Of a DNA stretch of 64,000 nucleotides, positions 20,326 through 33,055 are shown one piece after another. The stretch is from Rhodoplanes sp. (GTDB taxonomy: Bacteria > Pseudomonadota > Alphaproteobacteria > Rhizobiales > Xanthobacteraceae), in assembly GCF_013377085.1 (NCBI RefSeq), contig NZ_JACAAX010000010.1:84240-148239 (forward strand), written 5' to 3'. The notes below the pieces were generated by a model, which saw nothing but the letters and a program-made list of their open reading frames with translations, was not told the origin of the DNA and did no database searches. The first letter of the stretch is position 1. The number at the start of each line of letters is the position of its first letter. Both the position numbers and the translations under genes were made by a program.

Positions 20326-21489
20326 TCAGTGGAGATCGACGATCTCGATCCAGCTCGCCGACGGCCCGACCGGATAGCGCTTCAACAGCGTCAGGTCGCC
20401 CGACGCCTGGTCGATCCTGAAGACCGACAGGTCCGACGACTTCTCGCCGGCGCAGATCAGGAAGTTGCCGCGGGTGTCGATACGAAAGCCGCGCGGCTGC
20501 GCCTCGGTCGGTACGCTCTTCACGTAGGTCAGCCGGCCGGTGCCGGGCTCGACCGTAAACACCGCCAGCGTGCTGCTGGACCGCTCGCTCGCATAGAGAA
20601 ATCGGCCGTTCGGAGCGAGATGAAGGTCGGCAGCCCAGATCGCCGGTCGGGTGTCGGGGGATTCCGCCGCCTGTCCGGCCGCGCTGCGTCCGTCGTGGGG
20701 CTTTCCTGGCGCGAGCCCGAGGCTCGCGGGCACGGCCGACACCGACTCGGCGACCGCAAGGAGCCCGGTCGCGGCGTCGACACTCAATCGGGTCACCGTG
20801 CCCTGGCTCTCGCTGAGGACATAGACGGACCGCCCGTTCGGCGCGAACCGGAAGTGTCGCGGGCCGGTGCCGGGTGGAAAGACGACCGCGGCGGGATCGT
20901 TGGGACGCAGGAGGCCGGTCTTCTCGTCGAACACGAACTGCTCCAGCCGGTCGGCGCCGAGATTGGTCGCGTAGACGAAGCGGTTGGAGGGATCGGCGAG
21001 AACCGCATGCGGCTGCTTGCCGGTCCTCAGAACCTGAACCGCCTCGCCGAGCACCAGCCCGGACTCGGAGATCGGGCTGACGGCCAGACTGTCCGCGCCA
21101 TAGGCGACGGACAGCAGGAACCGTCCGGTGCGATCGACCGACACGAACGGAGCGCTGTGGGGAAGCGGAACGGTCGCGAGCCGGACCAGGTCGCCGGTCA
21201 CGGAGTCGATCGCGTAGGTCAGGACCGAGGTCGGCCGCGCGCGCACGTGGGCGTACAGGAAGCGCCGGTCGGGGCTGACGGCCATCGGCGTGACCACCTT
21301 CCCGGCCTCGACGGTCTTCAGAGGCACGAGATCGCCGGTGTCCTCGTCCAGCCGAAACGAGACGATGTGGCCGCCGTCGGGGTTCGCGACATAGACGAAG
21401 GTCCTCGCCTGCAGCGCCGTCACGCCGCCGACGGCAAGCACGGTCGCCACGGCGGCCAGGACGCGGAGCATCCTCTCGACACGGCCCAT
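20326..21489 (-). CDS. lactonase-family seven-bladed beta-propeller protein, exported
   Basis: 387 aa. Residues 1-28 look like a signal peptide (MLRVLAAVATVLAVGGVTALQA). The mature part repeats a blade of about 50 residues containing P-x-GRFLY-A/S and TG-x-L. Examples are FVYVANPDGGHIVSFRLDEDTG, APNGRSVYVLSESQGTVTRL and APNGRFLYASERSSSTLAVF. This matches the PF10282 lactonase/YbhE fold (6-phosphogluconolactonase type). An exported version is more likely to act on an extracytoplasmic sugar lactone or to bind a ligand. The true substrate is unknown. Confidence 0.82.
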   Translation of the reverse strand: MGRVERMLRVLAAVATVLAVGGVTALQARTFVYVANPDGGHIVSFRLDEDTGDLVPLKTVEAGKVVTPMAVSPDRRFLYAHVRARPTSVLTYAIDSVTGDLVRLATVPLPHSAPFVSVDRTGRFLLSVAYGADSLAVSPISESGLVLGEAVQVLRTGKQPHAVLADPSNRFVYATNLGADRLEQFVFDEKTGLLRPNDPAAVVFPPGTGPRHFRFAPNGRSVYVLSESQGTVTRLSVDAATGLLAVAESVSAVPASLGLAPGKPHDGRSAAGQAAESPDTRPAIWAADLHLAPNGRFLYASERSSSTLAVFTVEPGTGRLTYVKSVPTEAQPRGFRIDTRGNFLICAGEKSSDLSVFRIDQASGDLTLLKRYPVGPSASWIEIVDLH

Positions 21490-21738
21490 CCTTCACTCCA
21501 TCGGTCTGGGTTCGGCCGCAGGTCCTGCTCGTCCGGACGTGCCTCCCACGCCGCGCCGATCGACGACCTCGCACCGTCGTCACCGCTTAGGCTTCGACGA
21601 AGCAAAGTTCCATTTTCTAAGTTTCAACCGATGCAAACCGGCGGCGAACGATCCGGCCCTCCGGCCATCGCGGGCGGCGAAGAGGAAGAGCAGCAATGTC
21701 CGTTCCGGCGGACACGGCAGATCGGGGCCGGCCGGCGA

Positions 21739-22017
21739 TCAGCCGCGGGGACGTCCGCCGGATGTGCGGGCGGGCCGGGACGACGATGTCACGGCCGCCA
21801 GCATGGCGCGGCCGCGGGCCGTCAGGCGCACCGGCGACGCGTCGCGCGTCGCGGCGCCCGACCCGATCTCGACCAGGCCGTCGATGAGGGCATCCTCCCA
21901 GATCGACAGCCGCGGGCAGCTCGTCCGCCACGCCTCCATGACGTCCGCATAGTTGCGCGGGTGCTCGGCGAGCCAGCCGAGAAACTGGAGCGTGAGATAG
22001 GCGGCTGGTGTGCTCAT
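21739..22017 (-). CDS. small conserved protein, winged-helix-like
   Basis: 92 aa. The sequence LQFLGWLAEHPRNYADVMEAW then WEDALIDGLVEIG and PVRLTARGRAML has the spacing of a helix-turn-helix plus wing, as seen in small uncharacterised alphaproteobacterial proteins. No DNA-binding target is known. Divergent from the PAS sensor gene across an AT-richer 229-base interval, which probably holds promoters for both. Confidence 0.65.
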   Translation of the reverse strand: MSTPAAYLTLQFLGWLAEHPRNYADVMEAWRTSCPRLSIWEDALIDGLVEIGSGAATRDASPVRLTARGRAMLAAVTSSSRPARTSGGRPRG

Positions 22018-22246
22018 GCGGGCTCCGTCAAGCGCGCAGCCTTCCGCGCCGGCAGGATGAAAACGTCCTTAACACCGCATTTAACCCAAATTTACTCACG
22101 AAAACTCAACTTTTCGGAGAAGTCGTGCGTCATTCTTGTGGGCTAGCCGACCGTCCCGCTCGCCGGCCGTGAAGGCACCGGCAAGACTTCCTTAGAAGAT
22201 CGGGCGAACCCTGGGGCCGAAGCAACCTCCAGGAACGAGCTCATCC

Positions 22247-23887
22247 GTGAACCCTCACGTCGCCGCCGCCGTCAGCGCGATCCGGAGCCCCACGATCGCC
22301 GGGAAGCTCCTCAGGATCAATGTCGGGCTCGGCATGCTGATCGCCCTGCTGACAATCGTCGCCGTTTCGGCGATAGCGCAGCAGGCGACCCTTCGGGAGC
22401 TGATCCGCAATTCCGAGCGCGGCGCCCTGAACGTCGAGCGGATCAACGGGCTGGTCTACGCGACCGTCATGGAGTCCCGCGGCATTTACATGTCGCCCGA
22501 CGCGGCGGCCGCGAAGCGCTTCGCCGACGGCGTGACGCGGTTCACCGACGAGATCGGCAAGGTCACCTCCGACTGGTCGAGGATGGTGCGCGCGGACGAT
22601 GCCGTGCGGTTCGCCGGATTCCACGCACGGGTCGAGCAGTTCCGCGCCTTCCGCAAGGAGCTGGTGCGGCGCGCCGTGGATCTCGGCCCGCTGTCCGCAC
22701 GCAAGTTCGGCGACGACGAGGCCGCACGCGCCGTGCGGGTCGCGCTCAACCAGGATCTCGAAGCCTTGTCGCGCGTCTATCAAGCCCGCGTGGACGAGAT
22801 CGAGCGACAAACCGCCAGCTCAATTCTGATTTCCTGGTCCCTGGCGCTGACCGCCACAGTGACGTTGGTGCTCTTGATCGCCGGCGCGTTCATGATGCAC
22901 CGGTCAGTCGTAAAGCCTCTCACCGAGATCAAGGACGCGACTCTCGCGATCGCGGCCGGCCTAGTCGACGCCAAGACCCCTCACACCGACCGCCCGGACG
23001 AGATCGGCGCCCTCGCCGGCGCGATCGAGGTCTTCAAGAGCACCATGCAACGCAACGGGGTGCTCGACGCCGAGTCGGCCGCTGCCGTGGTCGAACGCAA
23101 TCTGATGCTGGGCGTGATCCGTCTGCAGAAGCGCCACCTCGACACGGCGCTCGACAACATGGCGCATGGTCTGCTCGTGGTCGACCGGTCGATGCGGCTC
23201 GTCTTCTGCAACAAGCGCTATCTCGAGATCTACGGGTTGCCCGCCGACGCGGCGGAGCCAGGACTGCGGCTCGACGGCCTGCTGAGGCGGCAGATCAAGG
23301 CCGGGACGTTCTGCGGCGATATCGCCGCATTCATCCGCTGGATGGCGGACGGCAAGGTGACGTCGGGCGACCTCGAGCTCACCGGCGGCCGGACCATCCG
23401 GATCTGCAACCGCACCTTGGAAGAAGGCGGCTGGGTCGCCACCCACGAAGACATCACCGAACAACGGCGGGCGGAGCGTGCCCTCGAATGCACCGAGAGA
23501 TTCCTCGGCACCGTCATCGAGAACGTTCCGGAAGCGATCATCGTGAAGGACGCGCGCAGTCTGCGTTACGTGCTGCTCAACCAGGCAGCCGATGCGCTCT
23601 TCGGCGTCCCTCGATCGGACATCATCGGCAAGACGGCCCGCGAGATCTTTCCCGCGGCAGCGGCCGAGATCATCGAATCCCATGACCGCGCCATGGTGGC
23701 CGCGGGGCATATGATGGAATTCCCGGATCACGAAATCGATACGCCGAGAGACGGTCGACGCACCATCGTGTCACGGCGCCTGCCGATCTACGGTCAGGCG
23801 GGCGAAGTGACCTTCCTGCTGAGCGTGGTCGAGGACCGGACGGCGAAGGCGGCCGCTGCGCCGCTGCGCCTCGCCGCCGCCGAGTAG
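22247..23887 (+). CDS. membrane PAS/HAMP sensor without output domain
   Basis: 546 aa with a GTG start. TM1 about 20-45, a helical periplasmic region (like a four-helix-bundle sensor) to about 190, TM2 about 193-216, HAMP about 217-270 (SVVKPLTEIKDATLAIAAGL), a helix with FKSTMQRNGV, a first PAS about 295-400 (ALDNMAHGLLVVDRSMRLVFCNKRY) and a second PAS about 420-540 (IENVPEAIIVKDARSLRYVLLN). The protein ends 10-15 residues after the PAC motif. There is no histidine kinase, GGDEF, EAL or methyl-accepting domain and no such gene follows. It may signal through a partner or be a truncated receptor. Confidence 0.85.
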   Translation: MNPHVAAAVSAIRSPTIAGKLLRINVGLGMLIALLTIVAVSAIAQQATLRELIRNSERGALNVERINGLVYATVMESRGIYMSPDAAAAKRFADGVTRFTDEIGKVTSDWSRMVRADDAVRFAGFHARVEQFRAFRKELVRRAVDLGPLSARKFGDDEAARAVRVALNQDLEALSRVYQARVDEIERQTASSILISWSLALTATVTLVLLIAGAFMMHRSVVKPLTEIKDATLAIAAGLVDAKTPHTDRPDEIGALAGAIEVFKSTMQRNGVLDAESAAAVVERNLMLGVIRLQKRHLDTALDNMAHGLLVVDRSMRLVFCNKRYLEIYGLPADAAEPGLRLDGLLRRQIKAGTFCGDIAAFIRWMADGKVTSGDLELTGGRTIRICNRTLEEGGWVATHEDITEQRRAERALECTERFLGTVIENVPEAIIVKDARSLRYVLLNQAADALFGVPRSDIIGKTAREIFPAAAAEIIESHDRAMVAAGHMMEFPDHEIDTPRDGRRTIVSRRLPIYGQAGEVTFLLSVVEDRTAKAAAAPLRLAAAE

Positions 23888-23924
23888 GTCCGCGAGCCGG
23901 GCCGAAAGCGGGTGATGTCTCGGC

Positions 23925-24326
23925 TCAGTGCCCGAGCGCGTCCTTGAGAGTCTGGAGCTGGGCGAGTCGCTCGGTCGCCTTGTCGCGGGTGCGGTCGTCC
24001 TTGGCGTCGGCGAGGTCTTCCTCGGCGTCCTGGATGGCCTGGCGGATCACCTCGGGCTGAATCTCGTCGACCGGCACGACCTCCTGGGCCAGCACGGTCA
24101 GGCCGTTCGGGCCGACCTCGGCGAAGCCGCCACGCACCACGATCATGGTCGGCACATGCTCGCCGCCATAGACGGTGAGCACCCCGGGTCGCAGCGTGGC
24201 GACGAACGGCGCGTGGCCGGCCAAGACGCCGAAATCGCCCTCCTCGCCGGGCACGTCCACCTGGGTGACCTCGCCGGAGAACATCAGCTTCTCCGGCGAC
24301 ACGAGCTCGAAATGGAACGTGGACAT
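23925..24326 (-). CDS. atpC: ATP synthase F1 subunit epsilon
   Basis: 133 aa central-stalk subunit. The N-terminal beta-sandwich has FHFELVSPEKLMFSGEV and EGDFGVLAGHAPFVATLRPG. The C-terminal helical hairpin has AIQDAEEDLADAKDD and ATERLAQLQTLKDAL. Last gene of the F1 operon. The gap to atpD is 126 bases and is largely filled by an inverted repeat whose edge lies only 10 bases from the atpC start. The ribosome-binding site is weak (AGAGAA). Confidence 0.96.
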   Translation of the reverse strand: MSTFHFELVSPEKLMFSGEVTQVDVPGEEGDFGVLAGHAPFVATLRPGVLTVYGGEHVPTMIVVRGGFAEVGPNGLTVLAQEVVPVDEIQPEVIRQAIQDAEEDLADAKDDRTRDKATERLAQLQTLKDALGH

Positions 24327-24335
24327 CTGTTCTCT

Positions 24336-24439
24336 AGCGAATGGCGAATAGCGAGTAGCGAATAGTTTCAGAGACCATCCGCTGCCGCCCTTCCCGCTTC
24401 GCTACTCCCCTATTCGCTATTCGCCACTCGCTATTCGCC
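24336..24439. repeat. inverted repeat built from GCGAATAG units between atpD and atpC
   Basis: Left arm 24336-24365 contains repeated short units (AGCGAATGGCGAATAGCG then AGTAGCGAATAG). The right arm 24410-24439 is close to its reverse complement (CTATTCGCTATTCGCC then ACTCGCTATTCGCCT). The centre is about 44 bases. It can form a long hairpin in the atp mRNA just before the atpC ribosome-binding region. Confidence 0.85.
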
Positions 24440-24452
24440 TGGGAGCCGCGAC

Positions 24453-27273
<2,821 letters not shown>

Positions 27274-27310
27274 TCCGTGGTCACCTTTGCGCCCGTACCG
27301 GCCTCTGCTC

Positions 27311-27397
27311 CGTCATGCCCGGCCCCGTGCCGGGCATCCACGCTCGTCATCAGCCCCGCCGAGGACGTGGACGGCCGGGACAGGCCCGGCCATGACG
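27311..27397. repeat. intergenic inverted repeat between atpA and atpG
   Basis: Arms 27311-27342 and 27366-27397 are imperfect reverse complements (CGTCATGCCCGGCC at one end, GGCCCGGCCATGACG at the other). Each arm has its own inner palindrome (GCCCGGCCCCGTGCCGGGC in the left). The overall plan resembles the element at 17061-17154, but the core sequence differs. Confidence 0.8.
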
Positions 27398-27403
27398 ACG
27401 ACG

Positions 27404-29511
<2,108 letters not shown>

Positions 29512-29785
29512 GGCGCTCTCTTTCGACGTTGGACACCCAAGGTCCCGCCGCGGCTCCGAAGAACACGCGCAAGCCCCTGGAATTGAAGCGGGACCAGGAC
29601 TGTGAGGGGCGCCGGAGCGGCCCGCGCCCCGTTGAAAAACCGTCGTTTTGCTAACACAGCCCCGAGGGCGGTGCAATATGGCGAACGTACCGCGAGTGGT
29701 GCCGCGAGGCGCGTCGCCGCCCGCGTCGCGACGGGCCGCTGGCGATCCTGTCGGGGCGACGTGGAGCGACGCTGCGGACGACGGA

Positions 29786-30973
29786 TCAGCCGGCCTTGTG
29801 ACGCGGCCGCACCAGCATCGGTCCGTAAGCGAGGCAGAAGCCCCAGAAGGCGGCGACCCAGGCCGCCGCGGCGGCCCACAGGAGCGGCGTCGCCACCTCG
29901 GGCAGCAGACCGCCCAGGATGCGCAGGGCTGCAGCCGCCAGCACGGCCATGAAGATGAACCGGGTCGCCGGTGGCGCCTCGAGCGCGTGGCCGGTGTGGC
30001 CGCGCGTCGCCCGCGTCATCACGGCGAGCGTCATGACGCCGGCGGCGCCGACCGACCAGGCATGGATGCCGGCCGCCTCGCCGACCGCCGGCCACACCGC
30101 GGCTGCCGCCAGCAGCAGAAAGCCGAGCGGCACGAAGGCGTAGCCGAGATGCAGGATCAGCACGATCGGATCGCGGCCGGTCCGGTCGCCGCGCCATCGC
30201 GCCAGCCGCACCGCGTGCGCAAGCCCGGCGGCGGCGAGCGCGACCGCCGTGACGGGCGCTTCGGGCGCCACCAGCCAAGCCGCGAGGCCGAGCACGGCGG
30301 CGGCGATCGCCACCGCGTCGACGCGGCCGAACGGTGCCGGCAGCTCACCCGGATTGGACTTCACCAGCCAGTTGCGGGTGAAGCTCGGAATGATGCGGCC
30401 GCCGATCAGCACGATCAGCATCACGACGGCGGCGAGCGCCAGCCTGCGGCCCAGCACGGCGCCGCCCCACAGATGCGCCTCGACATGGAAGACGACGTTG
30501 GCCAAGGCGAGCACTACGACGATCACCAGGACGCGCAGGTTGCGCCAGTTCTTTCCGGCGATCACCTCGCGGCCGGCGGCGGCGAGCACCAGCACCAGGA
30601 AGCTCACGTCGATCAGCGCCACCAGGCCCCAGCCGAGCAGGTCGCCCGCCGCGACCGCCAGTCGGCCGGCCAGCCAGGCGAGCACCAGCACCAGCAGCGG
30701 CAGGCCGGCGAGCGGCAGCCGCCCGGTCCAGTTCGGGATGGCGGTGAGCAGGAAGCCGGTCACCACGGCGGCGACGTAGCCGAACAGCAGCTCGTGGGCG
30801 TGCCAGTCGGTCGGCGTGAACATCGTGTCGAGGGCGATGTGGCCCTCGTAGACGGGCAGCCAGAGCAGCACGGTCAGCCCGGCCCACAGGGCGCCGAGGA
30901 GGAAGAAGGGACGAAAGCCGTAGCTCAGAACAGCCGGCCCGGAAAAAGGCGCGACACGCGGGATGGGGGTCAT
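29786..30973 (-). CDS. nnrS: NnrS family heme- and copper-containing membrane protein
   Basis: 395 aa with about twelve membrane helices. Family markers are [51 protein letters not shown] and [12 protein letters not shown]. NnrS proteins are linked to nitric oxide metabolism and protection from nitrosative stress, and in known cases are controlled by FNR-type NO regulators. Divergent from a cytochrome c2 gene with an FNR-type box between them. Confidence 0.9.
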   Translation of the reverse strand: MTPIPRVAPFSGPAVLSYGFRPFFLLGALWAGLTVLLWLPVYEGHIALDTMFTPTDWHAHELLFGYVAAVVTGFLLTAIPNWTGRLPLAGLPLLVLVLAWLAGRLAVAAGDLLGWGLVALIDVSFLVLVLAAAGREVIAGKNWRNLRVLVIVVVLALANVVFHVEAHLWGGAVLGRRLALAAVVMLIVLIGGRIIPSFTRNWLVKSNPGELPAPFGRVDAVAIAAAVLGLAAWLVAPEAPVTAVALAAAGLAHAVRLARWRGDRTGRDPIVLILHLGYAFVPLGFLLLAAAAVWPAVGEAAGIHAWSVGAAGVMTLAVMTRATRGHTGHALEAPPATRFIFMAVLAAAALRILGGLLPEVATPLLWAAAAAWVAAFWGFCLAYGPMLVRPRHKAG

Positions 30974-31091
30974 GGATCGTCCTGGGTCGCGAGGGCCGCC
31001 GGGCGCCGACCGGTCGGCCGGGGATTCGGTTCACGGCGCCGGCCATTAGGCGCTGTCGGGCCGCGACGGGAACCGGTCAATTCCGAGACGC

Positions 31092-31105
31092 TTGATTTTC
31101 GTCAA
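31092..31105. promoter_or_regulatory. FNR/FixK/NnrR-type binding site
   Basis: TTGATTTTCGTCAA is a TTGAT-N4-(A/G)TCAA palindrome, with 9 of 10 conserved positions of the FNR consensus and a full match to the relaxed FixK/NnrR consensus. Its centre is about 125 bases from the nnrS start and 100 bases from the cytochrome c2 start. It could control either gene or both under low oxygen or nitric oxide. Confidence 0.65.
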
Positions 31106-31197
31106 GCTTCTGTTTCTTTGCTGCCGGCGGGGCCTCCATATCGTGGCTGAACGGCTCGGGCGGCCGGTCCTCGTGAACCAAAAGGGAACCACGCACT

Positions 31198-31584
31198 ATG
31201 ATCACCAGAGCGTTCGTTGTCGTGTTCGCAGTTGCGGCCTCCACCAGCGTCGCGGTCGCCGCCGACGTCGAGGCCGGTGCCGTCCAGTTCCGCAAATGCA
31301 CGCCGTGTCACAATATCGGTGAGGGCGCGACCAACAAGGTCGGTCCGATCCTCAACGGCCTCGAGGGCCGCAAGAGCGGCTCGATCCCGGGCTTCAACTA
31401 CTCGGAGGCCAACAAGAACTCCGGCATCACCTGGAGCCACGAGACCTTCAAGTCCTACATCACCGATCCGCGCGCCAAGATCCCGGGCACCAAGATGGTG
31501 TTCGCCGGCATCAAGAACGAGAAGGACCAGGAAGACCTGTGGGCGTTCCTGACCCAGTATGGCCCGGACGGCAAGAAGAAGTGA
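31198..31584 (+). CDS. periplasmic cytochrome c2 (class I c-type)
   Basis: 128 aa. Signal peptide 1-22 ending VAVAA. Heme-binding CTPCH at residues 34-38 and the axial Met100 in IPGTKMVFAG. VGPILNGLEGRKSGSIPGFNYSEANKNSGITW is close to the cytochrome c2 family of purple bacteria such as Blastochloris and Rhodopseudomonas. It is expected to shuttle electrons between the bc1 complex and an oxidase, reductase or reaction centre. A strong terminator follows. Confidence 0.93.
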   Translation: MITRAFVVVFAVAASTSVAVAADVEAGAVQFRKCTPCHNIGEGATNKVGPILNGLEGRKSGSIPGFNYSEANKNSGITWSHETFKSYITDPRAKIPGTKMVFAGIKNEKDQEDLWAFLTQYGPDGKKK

Positions 31585-31617
31585 CCGCGGCCTGATTTCG
31601 ATTTCGGACGTCATTCG

Positions 31618-31651
31618 CGCGCCGACGACTCTGTCGCGGCGCGTTTTTTTT
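31618..31651 (+). terminator. rho-independent terminator after cytochrome c2
   Basis: Stem CGCGCCG-a-CGAC paired with GTCG-CGGCGCG (one bulged A), a 3-base loop, then eight Ts. It begins 34 bases after the stop codon. Confidence 0.9.
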
Positions 31652-32059
31652 GCGCGATGCGGCCCCGCGGTCGGGCCACGATGGCGTGGCCCCGCCCGCC
31701 CTCCGACGCTGCGACCGCCCCGCTTTTTCCGCCCCGACCCGGCGACCTGTCTCTGCCACCCCGCGTATCGCCGTCCGGCCCTGCCGGGGCCGGCGCAGCG
31801 CCGACCGCAGGCCGGGACAGTTTTGACCGCAGACGTCTCCATGCGGCGAAGCACCGCGATCCGCGGAACGAGCCGGCGGCAGCCCCGCGCGGCTGACCGT
31901 TGATTTTAATGACGTTTTCAAAATCTCGCGTATAGCGAGAGTCTCCCGCTGCAATATCCGAAACACATCGTGATGAAACCGGGACGGCTTGCCATGTTCT
32001 GCGCACATTTGCCCGATCTAACCAAGGTTCACCCCAACAACACGGAGACTATACAGCGC
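31652..32059. other. intergenic region before the RlpA-like gene
   Basis: The first part is GC-rich with no convincing gene. The second part (about 31900-31990) is AT-richer and contains a TCTCGC-GTATA-GCGAGA palindrome at about 31926-31942. It probably carries the promoter of the downstream gene. The TTGATTTTAATGAC at about 31901 only half matches an FNR site. Confidence 0.5.
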
Positions 32060-32422
32060 ATGGCGATGCTGATCCTTGTACGATGTGTTGCAGTGATGAT
32101 CGCAATATTCGCGGTCGCGACTATTTCATCGCGGGCCGAGGCGTTCAGCCAATCAGGTATTGCTTCGGTCTATTCGGGTGGGCGCACGGCAAATGGTGAG
32201 CGAGCCCACGCCGGCGGCATGACGGCCGCCCACAAGCACCTCCCGTTCGGGACCAAGGTGCTGGTCACCAACAAGCACAACGGCCGGTCGGTCGTCGTCC
32301 GCGTCAACGATCGGGGCCCGTTCGTGCGGGGCCGGGTGATCGATCTCACGCCGGCCGCCGCGCGGGCCATCGGGTTCTCCGGCCTGGCGCCGGTCTCGCT
32401 CGCGGTGCTCGGCCGCGACTGA
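32060..32422 (+). CDS. RlpA-like double-psi beta-barrel protein, exported
   Basis: 120 aa. Signal peptide 1-28 ([23 protein letters not shown]), then a DPBB domain with [32 protein letters not shown] (seen across two segments), [22 protein letters not shown] with the conserved Asp, and [14 protein letters not shown]. There is no SPOR domain, so it is a minimal RlpA-type protein that may cleave or bind glycan strands. The start at 32060 has GGAG 12 bases upstream. A second ATG lies at 32066. Confidence 0.88.
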   Translation: MAMLILVRCVAVMIAIFAVATISSRAEAFSQSGIASVYSGGRTANGERAHAGGMTAAHKHLPFGTKVLVTNKHNGRSVVVRVNDRGPFVRGRVIDLTPAAARAIGFSGLAPVSLAVLGRD

Positions 32423-32448
32423 GCCGAGACCCCTGCAGTTTGGTTTCA

Positions 32449-32480
32449 GGGAGCGCCGCATTGCGGCGCTCCCTTTTTTT
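32449..32480 (+). terminator. rho-independent terminator after the RlpA-like gene
   Basis: An 11-bp perfect stem (GGGAGCGCCGC paired with GCGGCGCTCCC), a 3-base loop and seven Ts, 27 bases after the stop codon. Confidence 0.93.
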
Positions 32481-33055
32481 GTGTTCTGCGTCGGGTGCGC
32501 AATCGCGTCACACCGCCGTCATGGTCGCCGGCGATCACCGGGCTGGCACGTGGGTTGCTCTGCTGCACTGCCGAGGACAGCCGTCGGCGGCACAAGTCAC
32601 CGGCGGAGGCAAGGCACAGCATGAGCGTGCGGCTCGGGGACGCGGACGTACACGGTCGACTGTCGTGCAATGCGATGCGGGGGATGGCGCGCCGCATGGT
32701 GGCGTATCGATCCGCCGACGAGACCTTTGCGCGCCCGACCGATAGTGTGCGACAAAGGAGCAAAGGTGCATTCTGCGACGACTCGTGTGTGCACTGCATT
32801 GATTGCGACGAGTCCGACTGTGCGAGAGGGGGGCCACGATGACGAGTCCATCGATACGACCATGGCCTTGTGCTTCCGCCGGCTGCCCCCGCGAAGCAAG
32901 CCCGCCGCTCGGTTGCGGGCTGCGGCACCGGTCCGCATCGTCGACGGATCGTCGCCCCGAGCAACGGCCGGACCTGCACCGCGCGCGCCCGTGAGCGCCC
33001 GTCGGTCCGGCTGCGAACCAATCCGTTTCCAGGCCACACCCCTCGCGGAGCTGCA
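32481..33055. other. 575-base interval before glgP with no recognised gene
   Basis: Several open frames cross it on both strands, but none has a convincing start, family motif or coding-type third-position pattern. The 5' end of the frame continuous with glgP is open here, but the glgP start at 33056 has its own GGAG and matches the family N terminus. Probably holds the glg operon promoter. Confidence 0.5.

Noticed and set aside
24336..24439. CRISPR-like array from repeated GCGAATAG units
   Set aside because: The units are short, irregular and in inverted orientation, with no spacers of constant length and no cas genes.
29512..29676. N-terminal extension of atpH from an upstream ATG
   Set aside because: The extra 55 residues have no counterpart in delta subunits. 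The GTG at 29511 gives the standard start.
31900..31914. Second FNR-like site TTGATTTTAATGAC
   Set aside because: Only the left half-site fits, and the right half lacks TCAA.
32495..32842. 115-codon frame before glgP with several cysteines
   Set aside because: No ribosome-binding site, no recognisable domain, and the composition is not gene-like compared with its neighbours.
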